DNA from: Bacillota bacterium
Lineage (GTDB): Bacteria; Bacillota; Clostridia; Acetivibrionales; DSM-2933
Assembly: GCA_023430975.1 (NCBI GenBank)
Contig: JAEYYB010000027.1
Location: 1 to 64,000, forward strand
DNA length: 64,000 bases
Reading direction: 5' to 3'
Under the pieces are notes generated by a model. The model was not told the DNA's origin, did no database searches, and worked only from the letters and a program-made list of their open reading frames with translations. The number at the start of each line of letters is the position of its first letter. Within the stretch, counting starts at the first letter, position 1. Below, one piece after another: positions 33,266 to 43,287 of the stretch. The translations under genes were made by a program, and so were the position numbers.

Positions 33266-34360
33266 CTACACCCCCACTATCTCCGTAATCTTTTTCGTGA
33301 TCCTTTCAAGCGGTACAATTTCATCAACTATTCCCAATTCAACTGCGACTTTAGGCATACCGTATACAATACAAGTCTTTTCATCCTGTGCAATTATATA
33401 TCCGTTGTTTTCATGTTTCAATTTTTTTGCACCTTCGCTTCCGTCATTACCCATTCCGGTCATAATAACGCCTACGATATTCGCAAGGCCTGTCTCACTT
33501 AGGGACTTCATCATAACTGTTGCAGACGGTCTGTGGGCTCCATATGGAGGATCTTTTGTCAGCTTTATTATTATGTTTTTATCTCTAGCCAGAGCAATCT
33601 TCATGTGATAATCCCCCGGTGCAATATAAACCACCCCGGACTTGACTGTCTCATTATCTTCTGCTTCCTTTACCCTCACACTGCTTAATGAATCCAGCCG
33701 TTCTGCCAGTGACTTTGTAAACCCCGGCGGCATATGTTGAACTACTAAAAATGCTGCAGGTATGTCACCAGGCAATTGGGGTATCACATCCCTCAAAGCC
33801 TTAGGTCCGCCTGTCGATATACCTATAGCAACAATTTTCTTGATTTGTGAATTATTATTGTATTCTTCTTTAACAATTATTTGCGGCTCACAGCGACTTT
33901 TAACTTGCTGCATCTCTTTTGGCTCCCTTGCCGCAACTTTATTTTTCAGCTTTGATATTACCTTAACTTTCTCAAGCAATTCATTTTTCTTATCTTCCGA
34001 ATTTATATGAAATATATTTGAAGGTTTGGTTATAAAGTCAATGGCACCATGCTCCAAAGCATTTATCGTAGCCTCTGCACCTTCTTTTGTATGACTGCTT
34101 AGCATTATGACGGGAATACTGCATACCTTTGAAAGTTCTTTCAAGCATGTAATACCATCCATAACAGGCATCTCAACATCCATAGTTATAATGTCCGGTT
34201 TCAGGTTAATAGCCTTTTCAATTGCTTCTTTGCCATTTCTTGCAGTATCAATGGTGGTAATTTCTTCATCGCTATTTAAAATATCAGATATTACCTTTCT
34301 CATAAAAGCTGAGTCATCCACCACCAAAACCCTGATAGCAGAAACATTATTTATCTCCAT
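33266..34360 (-). CDS. cheB: Chemoreceptor methylesterase/deamidase CheB
   Basis: A 364-residue protein: receiver domain (about 9-130, phosphoacceptor D61 in TMDVEMPVMDG), linker, and methylesterase domain with the catalytic Ser in GISTGGPKAL, His in VQHMPPGFT and Asp in GMGNDG. It removes receptor methyl groups when phosphorylated by CheA. The opposing methyltransferase cheR is not in the window, so it must be elsewhere. Confidence 0.95.
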   Translation of the reverse strand: MEINNVSAIRVLVVDDSAFMRKVISDILNSDEEITTIDTARNGKEAIEKAINLKPDIITMDVEMPVMDGITCLKELSKVCSIPVIMLSSHTKEGAEATINALEHGAIDFITKPSNIFHINSEDKKNELLEKVKVISKLKNKVAAREPKEMQQVKSRCEPQIIVKEEYNNNSQIKKIVAIGISTGGPKALRDVIPQLPGDIPAAFLVVQHMPPGFTKSLAERLDSLSSVRVKEAEDNETVKSGVVYIAPGDYHMKIALARDKNIIIKLTKDPPYGAHRPSATVMMKSLSETGLANIVGVIMTGMGNDGSEGAKKLKHENNGYIIAQDEKTCIVYGMPKVAVELGIVDEIVPLERITKKITEIVGV

Positions 34361-34364
34361 AACA

Positions 34365-35051
34365 CTATATCAATCCTTTTTTCCTTAGTTTTCTTTGTTC
34401 TTCAAAAATAAAACTGATTATAGTCTCTCTCGATCTGTTATCTATATAATAAAATTCTACACCTAAATCATATTTGTTTTTGCTTTCAGAATCGGTTTTA
34501 CTACTTCTTACTATTGTTCCAATAAACTTTATTACTTTATTCTCAGAAAGCTGCAGCTCGCACTCAATAATTTTGCCCTTTTCAATACCTTGTCCAAGTG
34601 CTAAGCAAGTGCCTCCTCCGCTTATATCCCTTGTTAGACCCTTAATGATATTACCCTTTGGTACAGCTTTGTCATTTACCATGTCAACTTCCCTGCACTT
34701 TACATCCAATACACAATCAAACCTGAAAAATTGTCTTCTTTGTATTTTTTCAAATTCACCTTCTATGCTTATCTTGTATACCGGCAATCCATCCTTAACA
34801 AGTCTATCTATCAGTGAAGCCTTCGTTTTATAAAATTGATTGCTTATATTTAAATAAATATACATATCAGTACCACTAGGTGCAGTCAAATACTTGCCTT
34901 CATATATTGGTGCCGCTACGTATATGATATTTTCTCCTTCAGCCAATTCAAACTCACTAACAAAAAGTTTTTTTAACTCTTTGTTTTCTATAAAATAATT
35001 TATAAATTCGATTTCCAATTTCGTTCCAGTATTTAACTCGGAAGCCTTCAT
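34365..35051 (-). CDS. PilZ domain c-di-GMP receptor of the YcgR/MotI flagellar-brake type
   Basis: A 228-residue protein with an N-terminal YcgR-like domain (about 1-95) and a C-terminal PilZ domain (about 100-220). The c-di-GMP binding motifs are visible: RRQFFRFD (RxxxR) and RDISGGGTCL (D/NxSxxG). In related bacteria such proteins slow or stop the flagellar motor when c-di-GMP is bound. The ATG at 35051 follows GTGGGGGTATAT; a GTG four codons earlier is possible. It is inserted between cheB and flhG, tying c-di-GMP directly to the motility operon; a GGDEF-EAL protein lies 28 kb away in this window. Confidence 0.9.
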   Translation of the reverse strand: MKASELNTGTKLEIEFINYFIENKELKKLFVSEFELAEGENIIYVAAPIYEGKYLTAPSGTDMYIYLNISNQFYKTKASLIDRLVKDGLPVYKISIEGEFEKIQRRQFFRFDCVLDVKCREVDMVNDKAVPKGNIIKGLTRDISGGGTCLALGQGIEKGKIIECELQLSENKVIKFIGTIVRSSKTDSESKNKYDLGVEFYYIDNRSRETIISFIFEEQRKLRKKGLI

Positions 35052-35109
35052 ATATACCCCCACAATCTATTAGTTTTTTCCAAATGGACTGTGTCAAAAA
35101 CCCTGGCTT

Positions 35110-36018
35110 TCAGACATTCAAAAAACCAACCAGCCTGTTCATAAAACCCCTAATCCCTTTTAATTCTACATTACTTTTATCATTTTCACTGCTTAAAATT
35201 TTCTTTGATATATCCCTGATTTGTTTAGAAGCATTGCTTTTAGGAAAGCTTATCAAAAAAGGGTTTTGTGCTTTTACTGCTTTTATAACCGCTTCATCCT
35301 GAAATATATATCCAAGAGGCGTAAGCTTTAGAGAAAGAAATTTTTCTGATACCATAGAGAGCTTATTTAATAAATCGTTTGCTTCATTAGTGTCCTCAGC
35401 CCTATTTACTACAACCTTTATCAGTCTTTCCCTATCCTTATTGGATATCATCTTTATTAGTGCATATGCATCAGTTATTGATGTAGGTTCAGGTGTTGTA
35501 ACAAGCAGTACCTCATCAGCGGACATAACAAAGTTCATTACATTGTCTGAAAGGCCTGCACCTGTATCTATTAGAATTACGTCTGCCATCTTATCCATAA
35601 GTGAGATATTTGACAAAAACATTTCAAGTTGGCTGTTATCAACCTTTAAGAGTTCTTCAACGCCTGAGCCTCCCGATATGAACTTAACATTGTTTGGCCC
35701 ATCTGCCAGTACTTGAAGTATATTTTTCTCACTATGAATAACATCTACCAGCGTATACTTAGGTGTCATTCCAAATAGTACATCTATATTTGCAAGACCA
35801 AAATCAGCATCTAAAATTATAACCTTGAACCCTAATTCACTTAATGCAATCCCAAGATTCACCGTTATATTGGTTTTCCCAACTCCGCCTTTACCGCTGG
35901 TTACAGTAATCACCTTGGCGTTTTTCTTTTCATTTCCCAGAGTCGGATCTTGTATGCCTTTTTGAATGACTTTTAGGTCATCAACAATCTTCCTTAGTTT
36001 TTCTGCCTGATCCATCAT
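35110..36018 (-). CDS. flhG: Flagellar number/placement MinD-like ATPase FlhG (YlxH)
   Basis: A 302-residue MinD/ParA family ATPase with a deviant Walker A (TSGKGGVGKTNITVNLG), a Walker A' and switch region (LDADFGLANIDVLFG) and DTGAGLSDNVMNF. It would activate FlhF GTPase through its N-terminal segment (DQAEKLRKIVDDLK) and set flagellar number and position. A C-terminal amphipathic helix (FMNRLVGFLNV) fits membrane binding. It starts one base after the flhF stop. Confidence 0.94.
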   Translation of the reverse strand: MMDQAEKLRKIVDDLKVIQKGIQDPTLGNEKKNAKVITVTSGKGGVGKTNITVNLGIALSELGFKVIILDADFGLANIDVLFGMTPKYTLVDVIHSEKNILQVLADGPNNVKFISGGSGVEELLKVDNSQLEMFLSNISLMDKMADVILIDTGAGLSDNVMNFVMSADEVLLVTTPEPTSITDAYALIKMISNKDRERLIKVVVNRAEDTNEANDLLNKLSMVSEKFLSLKLTPLGYIFQDEAVIKAVKAQNPFLISFPKSNASKQIRDISKKILSSENDKSNVELKGIRGFMNRLVGFLNV

Positions 36019-36019
36019 A

Positions 36020-37225
36020 TCAAGATATGCTCCCTAATAAATTTTTGGTCATCTTGTCGATATTTATAAGCTCAATATCATCAGGCACACACTGTCCGGT
36101 TGTAACAAATGATAAATTCTTACCTGTCCGGAATTTGGTATTTAATATAATTCCATTAACTTGGCATTCATCAAGTTTTGTAAAAATTAATTTATAGTCT
36201 TTTAAAAAGCTATAATTATGCAGTATATCATTGCAGTTTCGCATACTTATGGCTGAACTCATGACCAAATATACCTCATCAGCTTCTGAGGCAGCTATCA
36301 GAGACTTTAATTCATCAAATTGGGCCTTGTTCCTGTAGCTTCTTCCTGCAGTATCAATCAATATAACATCCTTATCCGAGTAAAGTGAAATAGCATCCTT
36401 TATTTCATTAGGTGCATATATTACATTTACCGGCAAACCCAATATTTCTGCATATGTCTTTAGCTGTTCAACTGCCGCAATCCTGTATGTATCAGCAGTA
36501 ATTAACCCTACGTTTTTTCTGAGATTCAAAGAATAATTGGCTGCAATCTTCGCAAGTGTCGTCGTTTTGCCAACTCCGGTGGGACCGACAAATATAATTA
36601 CTGTCGGCTTTTTATCTTCCTTAAGGCCAATAGTTTCCGGTTTACCCAGTATACCGGAAATAAGGTTGTACAGCATGGAGGCTGCGTCATTAATACTGGT
36701 TGTATCTCCAATTTTTTTACTTGCAGTTTCAATCAGTTTTTTTGCAATTTCCTCTTCAACCTCATTTTTAATCAGGTTGTTATAGAACTGCATAAGCACC
36801 TTTGAATAAGGTTTTTCAAGTTTTTCAGCCTTTTCCTTATTAACAGGAACTGAAGCTTCTACTCCAACATTATTCTGGAACTGCTCATAAATCTTTTTGA
36901 GCATGGTCTCCATGTTATTTACCTTATTCTCCAAGAAATCGATTTTTCCCTCTTTTTGTTCTATATTTGTTTTAAAATTAGCTTCATTTTTTGTCGAATT
37001 TTCTTTTTGCTTGTTTGTTTCGACTTTTTTCACTATCTCTTTCTTTGTGCCTATATCATCATCTATGGCCGCAAGCACTTCAACCATAGGCTTGGCAAAT
37101 ACATTCAAAAGGCCTCTTCTTCTAACCTTTCGCGTATTTAAAATCACTGCCTCATTACCCAAATCCATTTTTACTTTTAGTATTGCTTCCTGAGTATTGC
37201 TTCCCATATAACGTCTTATTTTCAT
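36020..37225 (-). CDS. flhF: Flagellar SRP-like GTPase FlhF
   Basis: A 401-residue protein with the B domain at the N-terminus (MKIRRYMGSNTQEAILKVK), a basic/coiled middle, an N domain and an SRP-type G domain from about residue 205 (FVGPTGVGKTTTLAKIAANY, ADTYRIAAVEQL, LIDTAGRS, TKLDE). It directs the site of flagellar assembly together with FlhG. It starts two bases after flhA stops. Confidence 0.95.
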   Translation of the reverse strand: MKIRRYMGSNTQEAILKVKMDLGNEAVILNTRKVRRRGLLNVFAKPMVEVLAAIDDDIGTKKEIVKKVETNKQKENSTKNEANFKTNIEQKEGKIDFLENKVNNMETMLKKIYEQFQNNVGVEASVPVNKEKAEKLEKPYSKVLMQFYNNLIKNEVEEEIAKKLIETASKKIGDTTSINDAASMLYNLISGILGKPETIGLKEDKKPTVIIFVGPTGVGKTTTLAKIAANYSLNLRKNVGLITADTYRIAAVEQLKTYAEILGLPVNVIYAPNEIKDAISLYSDKDVILIDTAGRSYRNKAQFDELKSLIAASEADEVYLVMSSAISMRNCNDILHNYSFLKDYKLIFTKLDECQVNGIILNTKFRTGKNLSFVTTGQCVPDDIELINIDKMTKNLLGSIS

Positions 37226-37227
37226 AT

Positions 37228-39252
37228 TCAGATACTCACCATCCCTATTGATTGAACTTCTATATTAGGGTCAATTTCACTATAGGATAAAACAATTAAT
37301 CCAGGTAAAAACCTCTCTGTCATTCTTTTAAAATAAAGCCTAACAACAGGCGATGCCAACACTATGGGCTGTTGTCCCAACTCAACCAGTCTCTGAACCT
37401 GTCTGGACAAACTGGATAATATGGTATTTGTCACATCAGGTTCTATTGTTATATACGAACCGTTTTCGGTTCTCTGGACAGACTCCATTATAATCTGTTC
37501 AAGCTTTGGATCTATGGTAATTACATTTGATTTACTATCATTTATGAATTTTCTTGATATGGCTCTTCCTAATGCCTGTCTTACATATTCTGTCAGTATA
37601 TCAGAATCATGGGTAGCCGGTGCATAATCTGCCAAAGCTTCCAGGATTGTTACCATATCTCTTATTGATACCCCTTCTCGCAGCAGATTTGCAAGAACCT
37701 TCTGAATTTCACCTAAAGTCATAACCTTCGGTATCAATTCATCCACTATAGCAGGATAGTTCTGCTTAACATTGTCTATAAGGGTTTGAACTTCCTGTCT
37801 TCCCATAAGTTCACTTGCATTTTTCTTTATTACTTCAGTAAGGTGTGTAGCGATTATTGAAGGTGAATCAACAACAGTATAACCAAGCATCTCGGCACGA
37901 TCCCTATGGCCATCGGAAATCCAGACTGCAGGAAGCCCAAAAGCAGGCTCAACAGTTCTTATTCCATCAATTTCTTCCTCAACACCTCCAGGATTCATAG
38001 CCATGTAGTGATCAAGCATTATTTCACACTTTGTGATCTCCACTCCTTTTATCTTAATAACGTATTCGTTTGGACTAAGCTGTATATTATCCCTGAGTCT
38101 TATAACCGGAACTATCATTCCCAACTCAAGAGCAAGCTGCCTTCTTATCATAACAACCCTGTCCAATAGGTCGCCGCCTTGATTAACATCGGCAAGGGGA
38201 ATTATTCCATATCCAAACTCCAGCTCTATAGGATCAACCTGCAAGAGGGATACAACATTTTCAGGCTTTCTGATCTCTTCAACTTCACTCTCCTGCACCT
38301 GCTCCTCTTCCTGGATTTGATCTTCCTTCTGCTGCTTTAATAATGTAACCCCTACCAGTGCAAGAATCGCTGCCAATACCAAAAATGGTATTGTAGGCAA
38401 AAAGAGCGATAACACAACACATAATGCTGAAGCCAGGAATAACACCTTTGGGTTTCCGAATATCTGTTTTATAAGATCATTACTCATTGCAGAGTCAGAT
38501 GCTGCCCTTGTTACTATAATACCTGTTGCCGTTGATATAAGGAGTGCAGGAATCTGACTGACAAGACCATCACCTATTGTAAGTATTGTATAATGCTCAA
38601 GTGCTGTTCCAATCTCTTCGCCCCTCATCAGTACTCCAATGATGAGACCTCCGATTATATTTATAAAAGTGATGATAATACCTGCTATTGCATCACCTTT
38701 TACGAATTTGCTGGCACCATCCATTGCCCCGTAAAAATCTGCTTCCCTTTGTATCTTTTTTCTTCTTTCCTTTGCATCTGCTTCATTAATAAGTCCCGAG
38801 TTGAGGTCAGCATCTATTGCCATTTGTTTACCGGGCATCGCATCAAGTGTAAACCTTGCTGCAACTTCGGATACTCTTTCAGATCCCTTGGTAATTACCA
38901 AGAACTGAACTACCATTATTATTAAAAATATAATAAATCCAACAACTATGTTTCCCTGTGCAACAAAGTTACCAAACCCTGCTATAACCTGTCCTGCTTC
39001 TCCTGATGAAAGTATATGCTTAACTGCCGTTATATTCAGTGATAATCTGTATAGTGTTGTAATAAGAAGCAAGGATGGAAAAATTGACATATCCAGAGCT
39101 TCCTTTGAATAGATGGTATTTAACAGAATTATAACAGCCAAAGATATATTTATTGCAAGCAATATATCCAAAACAAAGCTAGGTATTGGCAGTATTATTA
39201 TAAGAACTATGGAAACTATAATTAAAGCAACAGACATATCTCCCAGCTTCAT
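37228..39252 (-). CDS. flhA: Flagellar export gate protein FlhA
   Basis: A 674-residue protein: eight membrane helices in about the first 310 residues with the conserved FHIPEP-region counterpart (RVSEVAARFTLDAMPGKQMAIDADL), then a large cytoplasmic domain (about 335-674) that forms the nonameric export ring and docks chaperone-substrate complexes. An acidic linker (QEEEQVQESEVEEIRK) joins them. It couples the proton motive force to export with FlhB, FliP, FliQ and FliR, all encoded just upstream in the transcript. Confidence 0.96.
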   Translation of the reverse strand: MKLGDMSVALIIVSIVLIIILPIPSFVLDILLAINISLAVIILLNTIYSKEALDMSIFPSLLLITTLYRLSLNITAVKHILSSGEAGQVIAGFGNFVAQGNIVVGFIIFLIIMVVQFLVITKGSERVSEVAARFTLDAMPGKQMAIDADLNSGLINEADAKERRKKIQREADFYGAMDGASKFVKGDAIAGIIITFINIIGGLIIGVLMRGEEIGTALEHYTILTIGDGLVSQIPALLISTATGIIVTRAASDSAMSNDLIKQIFGNPKVLFLASALCVVLSLFLPTIPFLVLAAILALVGVTLLKQQKEDQIQEEEQVQESEVEEIRKPENVVSLLQVDPIELEFGYGIIPLADVNQGGDLLDRVVMIRRQLALELGMIVPVIRLRDNIQLSPNEYVIKIKGVEITKCEIMLDHYMAMNPGGVEEEIDGIRTVEPAFGLPAVWISDGHRDRAEMLGYTVVDSPSIIATHLTEVIKKNASELMGRQEVQTLIDNVKQNYPAIVDELIPKVMTLGEIQKVLANLLREGVSIRDMVTILEALADYAPATHDSDILTEYVRQALGRAISRKFINDSKSNVITIDPKLEQIIMESVQRTENGSYITIEPDVTNTILSSLSRQVQRLVELGQQPIVLASPVVRLYFKRMTERFLPGLIVLSYSEIDPNIEVQSIGMVSI

Positions 39253-39302
39253 TTATGTATATCCCCCCTCAAAGTTGTACTAATTAATGGCTAAAACTTA
39301 GT

Positions 39303-40418
39303 CTATACTCCATTTTTAATACCATAAACGAATGCCAGTATCTCTGCAACCGCCTGATACATTTCCTCAGGTATCTCCTGTCCAACTTCCACACTATCGT
39401 ACAGACTTCTTGCAAGCGGCTTATTTTCCACTATCTCAACCTTGTTCTCCTTCGCAACTTCCTTGATCCTCTGTGCCATATAATCCTGTCCCTTTGCTAT
39501 AACCTTGGGTGCTGGTGAAACTCTGGCATCGTATTTAATAGCTACTGCAAAATGGGTCGGGTTAGTAATTACAACATCTGCCGATGGTACATCGTTAAGC
39601 ATTCTTCTCATGGATATTTGTCTTTGTTTTTGCCTTATCTTTGATTTTATCTCCGGATTTCCTTCAGTTTGCTTAAATTCTTCCTTTATCTCCTGCTTTG
39701 ACATTTTCAAGTTTTTCTCATACTCATACCATTGATATATATAATCAACAGCACCAACAAAAATCAGTGCTATGCATATTCTGATTGCAATATTGATCAC
39801 TGTCGAACCTATGTAGGCCGCTACACCTATCGCATCCAATTCCATTATCATTAATAGGCTTCCAACTTCAGATTTAATATAGGAGTATGCAATGAAACCT
39901 ACAATTACAAGCTTTATGATGGATTTAATCAGTTCAACAACAGACCTTAATGAAAAAATTCTTTTTAAACCGCTTAAAGGATTAATTCTACTAAATTTAA
40001 ATCCCAGATTTTCAGTTGTAAAAAGAAAACCAACCTGTGCATATTCGGCAATAAGACCGGTTATTAATGCTACCGCAAATATAGGCCCAATTATCTTCAT
40101 AAACTCTATAAAAGACAGCATAAAAAGTTTTGATATTCCCTTTATTGTATACAGATCCGGCACCTTTACATATTCTGTAAGTACAACCTTTGCAAAATAT
40201 ACTATCTCATTATACATATATCTGCCTAATAGCCGGAGTGCTACGAATATAAATAATAATACAAATGCTGAGGTTATCTCCTTGCTTTGTAATACCTGGC
40301 CTTTCTTTCTGGCATCCTGCCTCTTTTTAGGAGTTGCCTTTTCGGTTTTGTCATCTCCTCCGGCAAAGAGCTGCAATTTAACAGGTATGTATTTTTTCTT
40401 TAAAGGATCTATAGTCAT
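39303..40418 (-). CDS. flhB: Flagellar export switch protein FlhB
   Basis: A 371-residue protein with the N-terminal motif GGDDKTEKATPKKRQDARKK, four membrane helices (about 30-215) and a cytoplasmic autocleavage domain with the NPTH motif (cleavage expected between N286 and P287). It switches export from hook to filament substrates, with FliK as ruler. Its start codon overlaps the fliR stop (ATGA), so the two are translationally coupled. No separate FlhB C-terminal paralogue is seen. Confidence 0.96.
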   Translation of the reverse strand: MTIDPLKKKYIPVKLQLFAGGDDKTEKATPKKRQDARKKGQVLQSKEITSAFVLLFIFVALRLLGRYMYNEIVYFAKVVLTEYVKVPDLYTIKGISKLFMLSFIEFMKIIGPIFAVALITGLIAEYAQVGFLFTTENLGFKFSRINPLSGLKRIFSLRSVVELIKSIIKLVIVGFIAYSYIKSEVGSLLMIMELDAIGVAAYIGSTVINIAIRICIALIFVGAVDYIYQWYEYEKNLKMSKQEIKEEFKQTEGNPEIKSKIRQKQRQISMRRMLNDVPSADVVITNPTHFAVAIKYDARVSPAPKVIAKGQDYMAQRIKEVAKENKVEIVENKPLARSLYDSVEVGQEIPEEMYQAVAEILAFVYGIKNGV

Positions 40419-41206
40419 TTTTGAATTACCATATCCTTTATGACTTTTAACATTTCATTATCCAATTCTCCTAACATGAACCCGACAAGATAAACAAAAG
40501 CAGGTACTGTAATCATCATAACCAAAATTCCAAGTAAGATTTTTGCCGGCATCCCTACTGCAAACACATTGAGCTGTGGTATACTCTTTGATATTATCCC
40601 AAGTGCAATATCGGTAACCAATACCGCAGCTATAACAGGTGCACTTATTTTAAAACCTATCAAAAACATTTTACTAAAGCTTGCCAAAACATCATGCATC
40701 AAAATGTCATTAAAAGCAGTCTTACCTGCAGGAATAAATTTATAGCTTTCGAAAAGTCCCTTCATTATTATATGATGGCCGTTAGATGCCATTAACATCA
40801 TCATGCTTATCATGTAATAAAAGTTAGCCGATATAGGTATTTGTATATTGCTTAAAGGATCTAATACGTTTACCATACCGAAGCCTACCTGCATGTCAAT
40901 CATTTGCCCCGCCATCAGTATCGCATCAAAAATTACGTTTGCAATATACCCTAAAATAATACCAACTATAAACTCCTTAAAAATTATCATGGTATAAGAA
41001 TACAAATTTTCCCCAAAATCAACTGGATTCATTTTTACTGCATTCATCAATAAAAGCGATGATGTAAGTGCAAATCCAACTTTTAAGTAAACCGGTATAT
41101 TTCTTCTCCCAAATATGGGTGATACTACAAAAAGCCCGGTCATCCTAACAAAAACCAGAATAAACATCTCTATGCCATTTAGCAGTATCCCTTCCGGTAT
41201 AAGCAT
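40415..41206 (-). CDS. fliR: Flagellar export gate protein FliR
   Basis: A 263-residue integral membrane protein with about six hydrophobic segments (MFILVFVRMTGLFVVSPIFG, FIVGIILGYIANVIFDAIL), including the QMIDMQVGFGMVNVLDP signature. It forms the export gate with FliP5 and FliQ4. It overlaps flhB by four bases. Confidence 0.95.
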   Translation of the reverse strand: MLIPEGILLNGIEMFILVFVRMTGLFVVSPIFGRRNIPVYLKVGFALTSSLLLMNAVKMNPVDFGENLYSYTMIIFKEFIVGIILGYIANVIFDAILMAGQMIDMQVGFGMVNVLDPLSNIQIPISANFYYMISMMMLMASNGHHIIMKGLFESYKFIPAGKTAFNDILMHDVLASFSKMFLIGFKISAPVIAAVLVTDIALGIISKSIPQLNVFAVGMPAKILLGILVMMITVPAFVYLVGFMLGELDNEMLKVIKDMVIQK

Positions 41207-41258
41207 TATACTCCACCCACTAGTGTGTAAATAGTTTTAAATCTTGTAATATTTCCAC

Positions 41259-41528
41259 TTACTTAATGTATTGATTTACATTCATAAAAATCCCTTCAGT
41301 AAATTCAATCAATACCCTGAGCATCCATGAGCCAAAGAGCAATATACTTCCTAAAACAGCCAAAATTTTTGGTATAAATGTAAGGGTTTGCTCCTGAATC
41401 TGAGTAGTGGCTTGAAAAATACTTATGGCTAAACCCACAATAAGACTAAGTCCTAGCATTGGTGCTGAAACATATATAACAGTCATCAATGCCTTTTGTG
41501 CCAAATCAATTACTGCCCCCTGATCCAT
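41259..41528 (-). CDS. fliQ: Flagellar export gate protein FliQ
   Basis: An 89-residue protein with two membrane hairpin helices and the family signature GLAISIFQATTQIQEQTLTF. It starts 25 bases after fliP ends. Part of the FliPQR gate complex. Confidence 0.95.
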   Translation of the reverse strand: MDQGAVIDLAQKALMTVIYVSAPMLGLSLIVGLAISIFQATTQIQEQTLTFIPKILAVLGSILLFGSWMLRVLIEFTEGIFMNVNQYIK

Positions 41529-41553
41529 ATTAGCCCTCCTGTTTCATACTGCG

Positions 41554-42345
41554 TCATCGGACAAAGCTATTGACAATAGTTTTTGTTAAGAGGTTCCATC
41601 CATCAACCATAATAAACAACAGTATCTTAAAAGGCAGAGATATCATTACCGGCGGAAGCATCATCATACCCATTGACATCAATGTGCTTGAAACAACCAT
41701 ATCTATAACAAGAAATGGAAGATATATTAGAAAGCCGATTTGAAACGCTGTCTTAAGCTCACTGATCAAAAAAGCTGGAATAACTACTGTAAGAGATAAA
41801 TTTGACAGTTCCGCTTTTTTCACAGGAGTATTACCTCCTGATAATGATACAAAAAGTGCCAGATCCTTCTCATAAATATATTTATACATAAAATTCTTTA
41901 TTATTGTAGATGATTTATCAATTGCAGCCTGCTGAGTTATCTCCCCCTTTGAGTATGGCCCGTAAGCATTGTCGTTTATATCTTTTCCTACAGGTGCCAT
42001 AATAAACAAAGTAAGAAACAGTGCCAAGCCGATAAGAACTTGGTTTGGCGGCATCTGCTGTGTACCTAATGCATTTCGCAGAAACGAAAGTATTATTATT
42101 ATACGGGTAAAGGATGTCATCATTATTAGTATGGATGGTGCTAATGACAAGACTGTCAGCAGCAGTAAAATCTGTATACTGGAAGATACATCCTTAGGAT
42201 TATCCGAAGTGCCGATATCCAGGCCAATTTTAGGAATTGGCACTGTCTGTTCTGCGAAAATAACAGTTGGGATAATGATCACAAAAATAAAGGCAATTAT
42301 TGTAAAGAAAACCTTTCTATTTCTCATTAATTTTATCATCTCCAT
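41554..42345 (-). CDS. fliP: Flagellar export gate protein FliP
   Basis: About 263 residues with a signal-like first helix (FFTIIAFIFVIIIPTVIF), the mature N-terminal segment, and the family signature (LLLLTVLSLAPSILIMMTSF, IIILSFLRNALGTQQMPPNQV). It forms the pentameric core of the export gate. The start is uncertain: three ATGs (42345, 42339, 42327) and a TTG at 42366 lie within the end of fliO; the GAGG before 42345 and 42339 favours those. The gene overlaps fliO. Confidence 0.93.
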   Translation of the reverse strand: MEMIKLMRNRKVFFTIIAFIFVIIIPTVIFAEQTVPIPKIGLDIGTSDNPKDVSSSIQILLLLTVLSLAPSILIMMTSFTRIIIILSFLRNALGTQQMPPNQVLIGLALFLTLFIMAPVGKDINDNAYGPYSKGEITQQAAIDKSSTIIKNFMYKYIYEKDLALFVSLSGGNTPVKKAELSNLSLTVVIPAFLISELKTAFQIGFLIYLPFLVIDMVVSSTLMSMGMMMLPPVMISLPFKILLFIMVDGWNLLTKTIVNSFVR

Positions 42346-42805
42346 ATTCCTCAGCAGGTTTTCCAAACTTAGAATATATTATCTTTAATCTTTGTAAATT
42401 TCCTTTAAACCTTGTTGACTCCATGGAAACAGGTGATTCTTCTTCATTATCGGTCTTCTTATTCTTAATGTTTTGAAAATACTTATCAAAAATAGTTTTA
42501 AAATCAAAGGCATTATTTATTGGAGTTTCTGTTTCCACCTCAAGGTCATCAAGCTTAATTTCCATAATAAATTCAAGATTCTTACCGGATGATGCCATAA
42601 GAACAAACTGATTACCAGCTTTAACCAGATGCAATTGCTTATTCAAACCAAGTGTTACTGTATCAACAATCGAGAGGTGCTTTCCTTTTGATGCTTTGTT
42701 CATTTTTGTACCAAGGAACCTGGTAGTAATGTACGTTAAAAACAAAACTGAGCCAAAACCTACCATATAAACAAGCCCTTTAAATACAGTAACTGTAGTC
42801 TCCAT
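42317..42805 (-). CDS. fliO: FliO family flagellar biosynthesis protein
   Basis: A 162-residue protein with one N-terminal membrane helix (GLVYMVGFGSVLFLTYITTRF) and a conserved cytoplasmic core (HLSIVDTVTLGLNKQLHLVK, FVLMASSGKN), followed by a disordered acidic tail. FliO acts as an assembly factor for FliP. Short and divergent members, such as B. subtilis FliZ, have the same plan and position. It overlaps fliP. Confidence 0.88.
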   Translation of the reverse strand: METTVTVFKGLVYMVGFGSVLFLTYITTRFLGTKMNKASKGKHLSIVDTVTLGLNKQLHLVKAGNQFVLMASSGKNLEFIMEIKLDDLEVETETPINNAFDFKTIFDKYFQNIKNKKTDNEEESPVSMESTRFKGNLQRLKIIYSKFGKPAEEYGDDKINEK

Positions 42806-42822
42806 AAGTTTATACCCCTATT

Positions 42823-43185
42823 CTATCCTAATACTTTCTTAACAGCCTCAACTACCCTTTCTGCCTGGAATGGCTTTACAATAAAGTCTCTTGCACCAGC
42901 CTGTATGGATTCAATTACCATTGCCTGTTGTCCCATAGCAGAACACATAATTATTTTTGAATCGGTATTGATTTTTTTAATTTCCTTTACCGCCTGAATG
43001 CCATCTACTTCTGGCATGGTTATATCCATTATAACCAAATCAGGAGCAAGTTCCTTGTACTTTTCAATAGCCCTGGCACCATTTTCTGCTTCCCCTGCAA
43101 TTTCATAACCGTTTTTTGATAAAATATCCTTGATCATCATCCTCATAAACGCTGCATCATCAACAATTAGAATTTTTTTACTCAT
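42823..43185 (-). CDS. cheY: Chemotaxis response regulator CheY
   Basis: A 120-residue lone receiver domain: D9 and D10 in the acidic pocket, phosphoacceptor D54 (VIMDITMPEVDG), the conserved Ser/Thr region (MCSAMGQ) and Lys in FIVKPFQ. It is phosphorylated by CheA and binds FliM/FliY at the switch; CheC and FliY would dephosphorylate it. It lies between fliY and fliO, as in B. subtilis. Confidence 0.96.
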   Translation of the reverse strand: MSKKILIVDDAAFMRMMIKDILSKNGYEIAGEAENGARAIEKYKELAPDLVIMDITMPEVDGIQAVKEIKKINTDSKIIMCSAMGQQAMVIESIQAGARDFIVKPFQAERVVEAVKKVLG

Positions 43186-43287
43186 TCTTTATCCCTCTCC
43201 TTAAATTAAATTCTGGTTAGCATAATGTATTTTGAGAGTACAACACCTAAAACAAAATTCTTTATTTAAACTAATATTTAATGCATT

